Of a stretch of 64,000 bases of DNA, positions 36,120-48,644 are shown piece after piece. The translations under genes and the position numbers were made by a program. This DNA is from Uranotaenia lowii. Lineage: Eukaryota > Arthropoda > Insecta > Diptera > Culicidae. The stretch spans positions 18,602,126 through 18,666,125 of the forward strand of contig NC_073692.1 of assembly GCF_029784155.1 (NCBI RefSeq), in the 5' to 3' direction. The notes below the pieces were generated by a model. It did not search any database. It was not told the origin of the DNA and saw only the letters and a program-made list of their open reading frames with translations. The first letter of the stretch is position 1. Every line of letters begins with the position of its first letter.

Positions 36120-36560
36120 CTGGATTTGCTTCTTGTACAACGAGCTCCTGAAATTACTGAACCATCCACAAAAAAACTTCAGACGACCATACGTAGACAT
36201 TTTTTCATGTGATTGATGTATAGTATAAATAAAAATGGACCCAACACACTTCCTTGTGGGACACCTAAGTTATTTTCTCTGTACCATGAGTAAGAAGAAC
36301 CAAATTTAGTTATTTTCATTCTGTTAATCAAAAAATGTTTGAACCAGCGAAAAACTGTGCCACTGAAACCAATTCTTATCAATAGCACATCTATCGATAG
36401 TAACCTATCAATCGTTACAAAAGCGTGTTTGGAGTCCAAAAACACAGCAACTGTGTAGCAATCATTTTCGATATAGACCTTCCAATTACGAAATACCAAG
36501 TTTACTGCAGATTCTGGTGAATGTTGCTTCCTGAATCCAGACTCCTCGGAAATTCTAGCA
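36120..36560 (-). pseudogene. CR1-like LINE reverse transcriptase fragment
   Basis: The minus-strand frame reads ESGFRKQHSPESAV, then AVFLDSKHAFVTIDR, FRWFKHFLINR and LGVPQGSVLGPFLFILYIN, the classic order of RT motifs (first Asp, then the GVPQGSVLGP block) in CR1/Jockey-like LINEs. Past the block, the expected FADD motif survives only as a frameshifted, altered FVDG, so the enzyme is dead. No 5' or 3' ends or target duplications were found. This fragment is from a different lineage than the neighbouring RTE-like LINE. Confidence 0.8.
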
Positions 36561-39500
36561 CTTTTCCTGAATTAACATAATGTTTCTAGGACGACATATT
36601 GTTACCTCCCGTGCCTTATTTAGTTTTTAATGGGAACTACAGTCGATCACTTCCAGGTGTTGGTATATTCCCTGATCAAAGCGTTATGTAAATAACATCT
36701 CGCAACGGATTTACTAGTACGAGAGATATTAGGATTAGTCTCTGCTATTGCTATTATTTGATTTTTTTTATAAGGGACTTTGCATGGGTCAAATGAGATT
36801 TTCCGGTGAAAGACACTTATTTTGATCTAATGAAGGCAAATAAGGTTAGTAAATTTTATTATTATCTCTTTCATTGAAAATTGGATTTCGTGCAATGTTT
36901 TGCAGTCGCAGTTATCCATACAAAGGTTGACTGAAAAGAGGTTAGCGTGTAGAACTCCGACAGATTTTACACTGATTTGACAGGTCGCACAAATGTACAA
37001 GTTCGCACAAATGTCGCAGTCATGAGTGCGCAGTCCAATTTAGTGCGCTGCGATTAATATAAACTTCTGAAAGATTGTTTTTCATACGATGACAACACAG
37101 CGTCTGTATGTTCTCAAACAAATACAATAAGATATGTTCCTAAACATTTATAGGAGAGGACCTCGTTGAATAAAACCCCTCTTTTAAGCTTATCGAGGTT
37201 CGATTGTAAAATATCTTAAATATAACAAAATATTGAATAAAATATAGTGCATGAAATTACAATAAAAAATTAAGTATGAGAGAGGCGGTGAGAAAATTTA
37301 AATTGGATTTTTTTTTACAATTTTCGCTGGACTTAGGTGCATTTCCGAATAAAAGCTTAAGAAATCTTGCGCAGGTTAGAGGAGTTATCTACTATAACAC
37401 GAACAAATATTGTTAGAGCGATAGTTCTTCCGATATGACATACGAGGGTTGTCATTTTTTAGGAAGCGAAGCGAACAAGTTTTCGAAATAGGTTTAATCA
37501 TCATTAATCTAGATTTACAGGAGAACAAAAAATCAAATTGGGAAACCGAATTGAGGGAAGAAGAGGTTCAGAATGTTTCAACTCTATCGTTTGTCCTTGG
37601 CAGCCAGCCGCAATTAGCTGATTCGTTGCCCTTGCTCTGTATCTTTCTTCTTGTTCCGATCGTCTAATGTTTATTCAATATTTTGGAGAATATTTTCACA
37701 GTTGCTTGCACCCCGATTGGGATGTAATTCGTTGACTCGTTTCGAAACAAACTTCAACCGAGCGTGGAGCAACAAATAACCCGGCCTGACGTTCCTCTCT
37801 GGGCGAACGCAAAAAATAAAGCCCCAAAATGCAGCAACGTTAAATGTTCAGACTAGCTAAGCTCCAAAAATGATTTATTCTAATTCATTCGGCTTTGTTC
37901 CGGAATCCGGAGCCAATCCGAAGCGATGCGGTGTTTCTTCGATTGGACTGAGATTCCACTAAGATCGTCGCTCGAGTTGATTTGCCCGCGGGCGACTAGA
38001 GTTGGTCAATTATATTGAAATTTGTTCGAAGAAACAATCGACGTAAGGGCGGCGTCCATGATGGAATTGGTAGACTTGTTAGATTCCTACTCCGGCCGAT
38101 TGGCTGTCCAATACGCAGGGGTTAATTTAGTTGTTTTTCTGCCCGTATATTTGGGAACGAACAATACCGCATATTAACGTCGATCGTTTGTTTTAATTTT
38201 CTTTGTTCCACTTCTGTGGAATAAATTGTTTGGGAGGAAAAAAAGGCAATCAGCGTCGACTAAGGTTCAGATTGAATTAGCGCCAGTTCTTGATGTTAAA
38301 AATGACTTCATCGAAGCGTTCTTGTACCTAATAAAAAGGTATTTTAGTGATATTCGAAAGTTTCGTATCCCAAATTCTAAAATTTATGATAAAACTGCTG
38401 GTATTCTTTATTCAGTATGCAATATATATTCAAATGTCCACCGATCCCATCAACCCACGATGTTTTTTGTCGCCATATTTGTTCGAATCGATTTACGCAA
38501 TCGACTCCAGAATGGGATCGATCCAGCTGGGCTGGTTTTGAAACAAACCTGGGCAATTTGCATAGCGGCATATCGCAGAAAGCAGGTCTTCTCTCGAGAA
38601 ATTGTGGCAGCAGCAGCACCTGAACGACGACACGGTGCATATTTAGAGATATGTAGAAAGGAAGGCAATACGATTCCCACACAACAAGAGCACACCGGCC
38701 ATGCCGCCATTATTCATTCACAAAATACCTAGGTGACGGACGCGCGCCGTTTGTTGGAAGCTGGAAGATCGACCAACCAAACCGTCAGACCGTTCGAATC
38801 AGATAAATATACAGATGTGTGGCTGTGTGGTTCTATTTTTATTCTCGTGGGCCTGTTTTGCGATCAACAATTCCAATCCAACCGAACTATCCGCCGAAAG
38901 AGACAATGAAATGCGTGTGTTGTGTCAGCCAGAGCGCCATGAACAGCGTGCCAGTGTCGAGTTTGGTTGTCTCTGTGTGTACATGCACCGTACATAGGTA
39001 TGTTTTATGTTGTGCGAAACGCAGAACATAAACAAGCACATGCCGAGGTTATGCAACTGCTAGGCTGCGGACTGACTGGCCGAATCATAGCTAGGCTAGA
39101 GGATACACCTGAGTTTCGTTTTTCGGTTACTAAATAGTTTTGTTCGTTCGTATGAGACGGAATCTGAAACCGCAGATCGATAAAGCATTTGCATGATACG
39201 ATTATCGTTAATTAGTATTTTGATGGGCGGAATTCCGAAATTTGTGAAGAAAAGATTCTAGGAGTGACTACCTTCAACGTTCGTTTAAACACTAACAAAA
39301 AATTGGTTTTGAATTGAGGTTCAGAATTCTGGGAACACTTTGTTGTTCCACAAAACGTATAACTCGAGTCTAATTTCAACCAAAAATTTCAAAACTTCCA
39401 TCTAATCTGATGAAAACCAATTGTCGATGTTATGGACACTTATAGAAAAGTGCAAAAATTGAGTTCTAGGGGTTTAAATAACCCATTTGAAGAAAGAAAC

Positions 39501-41019
39501 TTTTGAAAACCAGGTATTTCAAAGAAATACAAATTGGCTGGCACATTTTTCGTAACCTTTGTAAAGCAATTGGAAGATGGCTTTAAGATACTCGTAAGTT
39601 ACAATGAACCGTCAAATTGTTTTCTCAACAGAAGCCTCGAATAAATCTAGAGTTTGTTTCGATTACGTCGGTTGAACAATTTTCAACATGTATTCTAACG
39701 GGTGGCAACTAAAATTTTGGATTTTTTTTTTGAGGCCTGAATACTCAAACATAAACGTGTTAAGACAAAAACATGAAAGTGTGTATGTGTTAGCTTTTTT
39801 TATCCTCTTTTCGCCAGTATTTTTTGTTTTGTTTATGTTTGCCCAGTTTTACGAATTGTATGTATGTATGTATGTATGTAGTTAAACCCACCAGTGGCTG
39901 ATAGGTCTTTCGACCCGAGTCGGTACGGGAAGTCTCGATCGCACATTCAAATATTGTTCATTCTTAACTCATCAACAATAATTGCATTACAACCAAGGGG
40001 TCCGTTACCACTGGCTTGGGACAGGTTTGGCTCATCTTACTCTCTTCTAACTGTTCGACACAAATGAAGAATTTTGAAAAAGTATTCGAGTATACTTCTC
40101 AAGATTCAAAATTTGCCGAGATACTCCGGCTGGCTTAATTCCACAATCCATCGTATATCAGTTTTCGTATCGTTCGATGTCCTGTCCAACCCCCCACCAA
40201 AACCCCTTTAATAGAGTTAAGCTATTTGAATTTATAAGAATATAATAATAAAAATATAATAATAAAAAATAGTTACACGTTCTAAACATCTTACCTCGTA
40301 CCATTTGAAAAGGATACTGGAATTCATTTAATGAATGAATACTTATCTTTATCCCATAAAAGGTTTCGTGAATTTTTAAACGATCCAAAAATTTGTGTTA
40401 ATAATTAATTTATACTCGCTCCATTTCAAAATACTTCTTCCGTAGGCTTTCCATCTGCTGGCTAATCACAACACGTTGCAATCCGCACTTAAATCATAGC
40501 AAGCCAAAACCCAAACATACGAAGCGCAGTTCATAACAAGCAAAACAAAACAAAAATTGTTGCGTTAAACGTTTAGGAAAAACAAATTTCTCCCCCTCAT
40601 TCTGCTAACTATTCTATCCTATTCTATCATTTTTCAATTTCATTATTATCACTGTTTTATTTTCCAATTTTGTACTATAAAAACCTGATATTCGTTTTTT
40701 TAATGTGATTGGGTTGAATCTAGCAAACATGCATTGAAAACTATGGTTCTACACAATACAGTTTTCCGCAACCGCACTTTAAGAAACACAACTGAAACCA
40801 CAAATCACTGGCTTTTTAACGGTATTGATGAAAGAATTATTCATAAACGTTTCACAAATTCAATTCAATTTTATCATTTTGTGTAATTCTATCAATGAAC
40901 ACGATAGGGCAAGAATCCAAGCACCAAAATAATATATCTTCTCACACGATTTGAATAGCCAAGCTCAGAACTAGTTTTATCTGTTTGCCCAGTTTTACGA
41001 ACTGCACAAAAATCCCGGA
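36561..41019. other. Unassigned, possibly unique sequence
   Basis: No recognised transposon. A 168-codon frame at 38226-38732 (plus) has no known domain and is overlapped by three other frames, so I do not call it. A (TATG)n run lies at 39859-39880. A 19-base word GTTTGCCCAGTTTTACGAA near 39837 recurs near 40983, at the edge of the element stack that follows. Confidence 0.4.
39859..39880. repeat. (TATG)n microsatellite
   Basis: About five TATG units in a row. No gene lies nearby. Confidence 0.8.
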
Positions 41020-41069
41020 AATATTTCAAAAATGCGTAAATTTTGAAATTTGAAAAAAAAGGTCGGATA

Positions 41070-42650
41070 CACAGCAAGAAAAATTCGTGTAATTTTAGAT
41101 TGAAAACGATGCACGAAAACGGAACATCGTTTATAATCTAAAATTACATCATCATAACATTGAGGCGTGTAAATTTAGACCAAAAACGATGCACGGAAAG
41201 GGAACAGCTTATTGTCGTGTAAAAATACACAGCGATGTAAAATTTTAGATTTGTTTTCGGGATACTTGCATTTTTATGGAATATTATGAGCCTTTTGAAA
41301 AGAAAAATTACACTAGTTTACTACTATTAAATATTTATTTAAAAAAAACATCAATAGTGAAGAAAAACAAAGTACACCCACCATCACGAGCACCATCAGA
41401 CTGGGGCATTCTGCTGATATTCCAACCGGTAAGCGTCACTGGGGGACCAAGGGGAATTCCGTTCCGGACTGTCATGGTCCGGACCCATACGTCACTGTCG
41501 GGTCAGGATAGCTTTTGCTTACAAATGCCTCGGATCGTTCACGCAAATTCCTCTCCCGGCAATCAAATTCCGGATCCCTGCGACTTTAAAACCTGCCGTC
41601 GCTGTAATCGAGAAACAACTTATTAATTTCAATAACATCATTCGTTAGTTTGCTTATTTAAAAACCTACCACTTTTATCATAGAGATGATAGCTTCGTCT
41701 TGGAACGAAAACACTCGCGGTTTCCGAAAAATGACTCGACAGGCAAATGGCACAAACAAACAGTTTCAGTCAATTTTAAATCAAATAGATATCAGCACCA
41801 ACATGAGAAAAGGGTATAAAAGACAAAATAAACAAAACCCGTTTTCAGTGGATTCAAATAGCCCAATAGGAGCTCTACTTAACACAAAAACCGTTTTTAA
41901 CTTTTCAGTTTTCGTAAGATTTATAATGCAGTTTGAGCAAAGGATCTATAAAATTTAGAGCCATAAAATGACATTATCCTCACACAGATTGTCTTTTACA
42001 CCCTTTACTCCACAACAAAGCAAACGGTCTAGATGCAAAACATTAAAAGGGGAAAAATGCGGAAAGCTATTCACTCACTCCTGTAGCGAGAACCATAATC
42101 CTTTGTCAAAAAATAGGGGAAATTTTATTTCCATCTCACTCACACATATGAGACATACCGTACAAAGCAAAGGGTGTAAAAACAATTAGACGAATTTCAT
42201 ACTCCAGCTAGGGTCTATAAACAATTGCGAGCTATTTTTCCATGATAATACCGTCTTACCGATAAAAACATATTTAGAATGATCCTACGCATCGTTTTGA
42301 CCATATAGACTTTGAAGATTCCTCGTGAATTTTAATTAGCGATTTAAAAAAGATTGCAAAATTTTCAAACGCGTTTTTCTCGAAACGTCATATATGAACA
42401 TAGACCCTTTTCTCGTGTTAGTGCTGATATAATTTTACACTGCTTGTGATATAAATTTCATTGGCCGCTTTATTTTTACATCACGGAATGTAAAATTATA
42501 CCAAAGCAATTTATTTTTATTCGCTTTTCGAAAACAGAATAAAATTACATCAAAAGGAGTGGAAAATTACATCTTTTTTTAATTACACTTGTGAAAAAAT
42601 AGATCACTCGTGTTTTAGATTCCGTATACTTTTAGAAATTTTTTGCTGTG
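41070..42650. mobile_element. CACAGCAA-ended TA-target element
   Basis: The left end CACAGCAAGAAAAATT and a right end whose complement begins CACAGCAAAAAATTTC are flanked by TA (41068-41069, 42651-42652), and uninterrupted host sequence is known from the relative at 30.8 kb. Sub-terminal GTGTAATTTTAGA and ACGATGCACG words are repeated in both orientations. The interior includes a GC-rich patch (41390-41610) of unknown origin and a nested 636-bp element. A 116-codon frame at 41276-41626 matches nothing I know. Confidence 0.75.
41792..42427. mobile_element. TA-target element related to the 7.1-kb element
   Basis: Ends TCAGCACCAACATGAGAAAA and the inverted equivalent (complement TCAGCACTAACACGAGAAAA) are flanked by TA (41790-41791, 42428-42429). 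The interior shares CCCTTTACTCC, GCAAAGGGTGTA, TTTTAATTAGCGATTT and CAAACGCGTTTTTCTCG with the element at 7084-7999, but has only one copy of the unit that is duplicated there. It is nested within the CACAGCAA element. Confidence 0.7.
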
Positions 42651-42745
42651 TAGTACTTTTTACAGGCAACAAAATGCTGTCAAAGCTTTGTATTTCCGAT
42701 AACTACGAAATTAGCTATCCGCAAAAGAAAGTGTTCCATTTCCAA

Positions 42746-45571
42746 GGTCGAATTCACAGTGAGCGCGAAGCGAAGTGCGAAGCGAATTTCCAATTCGCGC
42801 GAAAAACCGCTTCTCATTGAAACACGTTGAAAAAAACATCGACCGGCCACAGTGCAAGCGAATTTTCGTGCGAAGACCCGGCTGAATCGCGCGAATTCAT
42901 CCTGTTCATCCGGACATACACTGAAAATATTCTCTCGGATATTTTTTTATCGTAAAATGATTTATCCAAAAAATCTTTTTCAAAAGTTTATTTATTTAAT
43001 TATCATTGCCGTTTCTATGTTGGTAATGAAAAATGCACGGTTTTTTAGCGCGAATTTTGGAAAAAACGCGGTTTCTGTCTTTTTCAATTGAAACAAATTC
43101 TAACTGGCAATAAACGACCGGTGGCATAAAAGCCCCACAATATGTGTATAGGGTGAAAGGGTTGAACGGATAGAAGTTGAAATTTGTTATCCGACGCCAT
43201 CTTGAAATCTAATATGGTTCCTTCCACTCAACTTTAAAATGCTGGAAGTGACTGAAAAGCACATGAAACTCCCACAATATGGGTATTGGATGAAAGTACT
43301 CAATAAGTAGAAGTCGAATCACGTCGAATTTGGCTGTCCAACGCCATTTTGAAATCAAAGATGGCGGTTTCCGCTTAATTCAAAATGCAATATATAACTG
43401 AAAATCGTATGGTCCATCCACAATATAAGAAATAAATGAGTAAAAGGGATCAAAAAGTAGATGAAAAATTACTGACAAAATTTTTGAGAAAACTGCAAAA
43501 AAGCACTGAAATGAATAAACAAAAATATGACAAATGTTATAAAACTAAAGTAATAATGACAAAAATATAACAAAACTGTGGGAAAATATGAATAACTATT
43601 ACTAAAATTAAAAAAATATGACAAAAAATAGTGACAAATGACAAAACTTTGAATAAAACACGCCAAATGTGGTAAAATAATTATGCCAAAAATATGACAA
43701 ATATTACAAAGTCAGACAAAAATATGAAAAAAAATTCACAGAAATGGCAAAACTATGACAAATGAGAAAAAAAATATGACAAAATTATAATAAAAATTTG
43801 ACAATAAAATGACCTGACAGAACTAATATAAGGACCAAAATTTGACAACAAATTTACAAAAATGACAAAATAAAACAACAAATTTACAATAAAATAACAA
43901 AAAAACTGTGAAAAGAAATAAGGCAAATGGGCTAGAATATGACAAAGTTCTGAAAAAATATGACAAAAAATTTTCAAAAATAATCACAATAATCTGACAA
44001 AATTATGAAAAATGAGATAAAAATATAACAAAATACTTTCAAATATATTTAAGAAAAATGACAAAATTATGACAAATACGACATAAAAATCCCAAAATTA
44101 AAAAAAAAGACAAATCCGAACATATAATGATGAATATATTAAAAATATATCGCAAATACGACGAACAAATGCCACAATCTATACAAATCTATGGGCTTGT
44201 GATATGTGTAACTCAGTTGGCAAGTTAGTTCCCTCCTAAGCCAATGTCCGAGAGTTCAAATACAAGAGTAATCATCGAATGCAGTTGTACTGGATAAGAC
44301 TTTCAGTATGAAGGGAAGTTGGTAAAACTACTATAATCGAACGAAAAAAGTCAAATCTATAAAAAAAAACATACAATCAAATGAACGAAATTATGAAAAA
44401 AATTAAAATAAAGTGACAAAAACCTTACAGTACTATAACAACCTTTGTCAACTGTTTGTCATAATTTTGTTTTTTTCTTATCGTAGTTTTGTTACATTTT
44501 TATCATATTTTTTTCATAGCTTTTATACATATATTTTTATTACATTTGTAAGATTTTTGTCATAGTATCGCCAGATTTATGGTTATTTTATTGCAAAATT
44601 TTGTCATATTTTTAAATTTTGATTAGTTAAATTATATTTATCATATTATTATTTCAATTTTCATATTTTCCATAATGTTGTCAAATATTTGTAAAAGTTT
44701 TTATTTCGAGTTTTGGAATTATTGTTAATTTTTTGTTATAATTTAGTCAATTTTTGTAAGATTTTTTTTAAAATTTGGTCAAGGCTTTGCCAATTTAATG
44801 TCAAATTTATCATAGATTTGGTATATTTTTATCATATTGTTGTAATATTTTTGTCACCTTTGCCATATTTCTTTAAAAGTTTTGTCAGCGTTTCGTAATT
44901 TTCGTTGTAATTATATTGTAATTTTTTTTTTCATTATTTTGTTATATTTTTGTCATAGTTTTGGTAGATTTTTTTCTTGCGATTTTCAGTCATTTAAAAT
45001 ATTTAAAAGTTGAGCGGAATCCACCGTATTGGATTTCAAGATGGCGTTTCATAGCGTCAGACTGCAAATTTCGACTTTTTCTAATTGATTCTTCTCACCT
45101 TATATCCACATTATGCTTGTTTTATGCGATTTTCAGTCATTTAAAGCATTTTGGTGTTAGGCTGAAGCCGCCATATAGGATTTGGGTGTCAAAAATCTAT
45201 TCTCCGACGTACTCAGAAAGTCCAGGCACCGAGTATTTATGACCTTAAGATTCCTTTTCATAATCCCTGCGGTCCTAGAACGCGCAAGGTTTTTTTCCAC
45301 GGTTTTCCGGAATTAACGTGGTTTTTAGGAATCAACGTGGATTAATTTTTTTGGCTCGTATTCCTCGCTCACAGTTTTGATTCTGCAAATTAATTTGTAA
45401 AGATTTTTCACGAGTGATTAATTTTTGCAAAACTCCGAAGGTTTTTTTCAGTGTTGAACCGCTTCGCAATTCGCGTACACTGTGGCCGGCCTTCAAAAAC
45501 GAACTTGCGAAATTCATCCGGTGAATGAATATTTCGCTTCGCAGTTCGCTTCGCGCTCACTGTGTTTGTAC
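42746..45571. mobile_element. Large fold-back element, copy 1 (2.8 kb)
   Basis: Terminal repeats share CACAGTGAGCGCGAAGCGAA at both ends, with further GCGAAGCGAA and GGCCGGCCACAGTG-like words; they diverge inward. Moving inward there are ~133-bp repeats (43130-43440; inverted 44975-45180), then long degenerate arrays of ATGACAAAAAT (43465-44140) and their complement ATTTTTGTCAT (44440-44960). The centre holds a SINE-like insert. The right flank is CCTAA and the left flank TCCAA, an imperfect 5-bp match. No protein is encoded. The structure resembles Drosophila Foldback-type elements in architecture only. Confidence 0.75.
44195..44345 (+). mobile_element. tRNA-derived SINE-like insert
   Basis: TGTAACTCAGTTGGCAAG (44206-44223) resembles an RNA polymerase III A box, and GAGTTCAAATAC (about 44252-44263) a weakened B box at tRNA-like spacing, with CCTCCTAAGCC between them. 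About 80 bp of unrelated tail follow. It sits at the centre of fold-back copy 1 and is absent from copy 2. Degraded boxes and no acceptor-stem pairing argue against a working tRNA gene. Confidence 0.5.
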
Positions 45572-45576
45572 CCTAA

Positions 45577-47235
45577 GGGTGCACAGTGAGCGCGATGCGA
45601 ATTGCGAAGCGGAATGTTCATTTACCGGATGAATTTCGCAAGTTCGTTTTTGAAGGCCGGCCACAGTGCACGCGAATTGTGAAGCAGTTCAACACTGAAA
45701 AAACCTGCCGTGTCTAGCAAAAATTAATAAAACGCGAATAAATCTTTGAAAATTTATTATCAGAATCAAAAATATGAGCGAGGGATACGTACCGCGCAAA
45801 AAAAAACAACCTTGCGGCTTCCAGGACCGCAGGGGTTATGAAGAGGAACCTTAAGGAAATAAATACTCGGTGCCTGGACTTTGTGAGGACGTCGGAAAAT
45901 AGATTTTCGACACCAATTGAAATGCAAGATGGCGGCTTTCATAACATCGGAATGCTTTAAATGACTGAAAATCGCATGGGTATTAGGTGAAAGGAATCAA
46001 TTGGTAGAAGTCGAATTTCGCTGTCTTTGGTACTGTAAACTGTAAACCATTGTAAATGACTGAAAATCACATGAAAAGAAATCTAACAAAACTATGACAA
46101 AAATATAACAAAGTTATGAACAAAATATGACAACATTATGATAAAAAATTACGATACTCTGACAAAATTAAGAGGAAATATGAGAAAAAATATAGCAAAA
46201 AATTGATAAATTTGACAATAAAATGACAAAGCCATTACCAAAATATACAAAAAAAATAAAATAAAATAAAAATATGACAGATGAAAGTATTTTGACAGTA
46301 CAATGACAAAAAATTTACGAGAAAAAACATTGACAAAAATTTGAAAACATTATGGAAAATATGACAAATGTGATGTAAATATGACAACTACAATAGCTGA
46401 TGAAAAAATACCAACATTACAAAATGTTGCAATAAAATGACAGAAGTCTGACAATACTATGCCAAAAATATAAAAATGTGATAAAGTTGTTTGTAAATTT
46501 TTGTCATTATTATTATTATTGATGTTTATGAAAGACCCTTCAACAATAATTTTTGTCATGATTTTGTAATTTTTTCAGTTGCCGTATTTTTGTCATATAG
46601 ATAGTTTTTGTTATTATGTCAAATTTCTTATTTTTTGTCAAATATTTGTCTTTATACTAGTTCTGTCAGGTTTTTGTCATTTAATTTTTTGTCAAACTTG
46701 TTAAAATTTTGTCAGATTTTTTTAACATATTTATAGTATTTTATTCAAAGTTTTGTTATTTTTTTACTTGTTCGTTTGCCATATTTTTGTCATAGTTCAT
46801 TCCGATTTTTGTCATTTGATTTTCAAATTTTGGTAAAAGTTTTTTATATATTTTTGCCACAGTTTTGTAATGTGTTCCTCATTACTTTGTCTTATTTTTA
46901 ATTTTTATAACATTAGCCATATTTTGAACATTACTTGTTTTTTAGCCCTTTCACTCAATACCCGTATTGTGGATGGTTCATGCGATTTTCTGTTATTTAC
47001 TGCTGTTTAAGCGAAGCGGAAAATGCGTTTTTTTTTTGCGAAAACCGCGTTGAAAAATCGCGTATTTTTCATAACCATTAGAGGAACGTCAATGATAATT
47101 AAATAGACGGGAAGAACGATTTTCGCAAAACTATTATTTGCGATAGAGAATATCCGAGAGAATATTTTCAGTGTATGTCTGGACGAATTGAATGAATTCG
47201 CGCGATCGAGCCGGTTCATCGCACGGAAAATCGCT
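45577..47235. mobile_element. Large fold-back element, copy 3, inverted and truncated
   Basis: Starts GGGTGCACAGTGAGCGCGAT, directly after the CCTAA that ends copy 1, so the two elements lie head to head. Its left end equals the right-end type of copies 1 and 2. Repeats of the 133-bp family (45905-46075), ATGACAAAAAT arrays (to 46480), the complementary array (46495-46920) and a left-type end (47015-47235) follow in reverse order. The terminal ~100 bp at the right are missing. 45810-45910 is complementary to 45190-45300 in copy 1. Confidence 0.7.
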
Positions 47236-48644
47236 CATGATCCGGATTGCGAAAGTGCCGAAATTTCAACCGAAAAAATTCTTTTTTTTTGCGGGAACTA
47301 AGAATTTATGAAAATTTTCTCGTCGATTCAGATATTATTTAGTTTATTATTACAAGTTCGGACAGATCTTCGTACTATTGTGCTTAAAACCCGGAATCAC
47401 TGCTTCAAATCGAGAAAAAAACAATATTCCCATTGGATTTCCTACTAGTCGCGCTACAAAACACACTGGCATCAGATTGGTCGCGCTTTACAAAGCGACC
47501 AGCATGACAGGTCTGTGCTTTTTCCATGGAGATCAAATGAGAGCTGGTTTGTCGTGTGAACGTTGCGTTGCAGGTTGCGTTGCTTCAGCATGACATCAGC
47601 CTTACTGTGTCTTCGACGTAACTGAACTAAGCTTCACAGCAACTGAACGAAAATTGGAATTTTAGCATTAGAACTGAAATATCTTAGAAATCACGCCATG
47701 TCCATTGTTGAAATTGTTTATAGTGAGCTCTCAAACATAAAACTATCATATATTGAATTTTTTTAAAGTTGCATCGGTTGGGTCAAAGATTACATCGGTA
47801 CAATATTTCAGGCTTAAGCTGAGAATGCGATTTCTGATTTAAAACCATGAATAAATCATTTATTTCATTTTTCATTTTCATGATTACTGTAGCCAGAAAT
47901 TCATAGACTGTGGAGTGAAAACATATTGTTTCTATGATCCTTCCAAAACTCTACGCCACTCGCATTTTTCAGTTCAAGTCGAAAATATAGTACCTCGCCT
48001 AACTTTTGATTCAACTTATTGAATTATATTCAGAGAGACAGATTCCGACGAAACACGGCTCAAGAAGAAGACGTTGAGATTGATGTGATGAATGATGCAG
48101 AAATTGTGAGTGTTTTGAATCTCAATATTTTCTTTGATGGCGGTGAAACATTTTCGAAAAAAGCGATTTCTTCGTCAAAAGTGGATCCACCAATCTTTAT
48201 GATATAAAAAGCGATGAGATTAATTCCAATACCTCGGCTTTGAATGGTTTTGAAACCATTATCAATTGCCAATATAGACACAATAGAAGTTGTGGAAATT
48301 TCGTGGAAAATCTTGAACATCAAGCTTAAATTTAATAATTTGCTGAAAAACTTTTCGTTCTTTAGTTGCAATAACATTCTACTAAAAACCGAGAGCAAAA
48401 TAATTGTTTTTTTTTCAATCTTGATACAATCATGAAAAAAATTTGAACGGATAATCGAGTCTACGTAGAATTGATTCCACATTGTATAAGAAATCTGTAA
48501 AATGTTATTTCAAATTCAAGTGAGTTTTTTATCACATCGCACAAGGGCTTTACCTACTATTTTGAATTCCGAAAACAATTTTCATATCACGAGAAGAAAG
48601 TTGTAGCTCACTTTTAAAAAAAAGCATACTTTCAGGATCTTATA
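47236..48644. other. AT-rich sequence, no supported gene
   Basis: A 140-codon minus frame (48060-48482) is low-complexity Ile/Phe-rich translation of AT-rich DNA and is opposed by frames on the other strand. A short imperfect hairpin, GGTCGCGCTTTACAAAGCGACC, lies near 47480. Nothing else is seen. Confidence 0.4.

Larger units (their letters stand above)
41020..42745. mobile_element. Degraded relative of the 970-bp TA element, interrupted
   Basis: 41020-41069 and 42653-42745 align with the last ~165 bp of the element at 29959-30928: the words CGCGTAAATTTT, GTACTTTTTACAGGCAACAA, ATGCTGTCAAA and GTCCCATTTC are shared with small changes. A 1,581-bp element (41070-42650) sits between the two pieces. 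The right end is cut off by the fold-back element starting at 42746. The left part of the element is not recognisable. Confidence 0.7.

Noticed and set aside
38226..38732. 168-codon plus-strand frame
   Set aside because: No recognisable domain; three other overlapping frames of similar length suggest chance openness of a GC-richer patch.
43465..44140. Regular spacing of ATGACAAAAAT words could suggest a CRISPR-like array
   Set aside because: Units are short, degenerate and contiguous without unique spacers, and the sequence is eukaryotic. It is a simple satellite inside a fold-back element.
44195..44290. Functional tRNA gene
   Set aside because: Both internal boxes deviate from consensus and I could not pair an acceptor stem; a SINE relic is the better reading.
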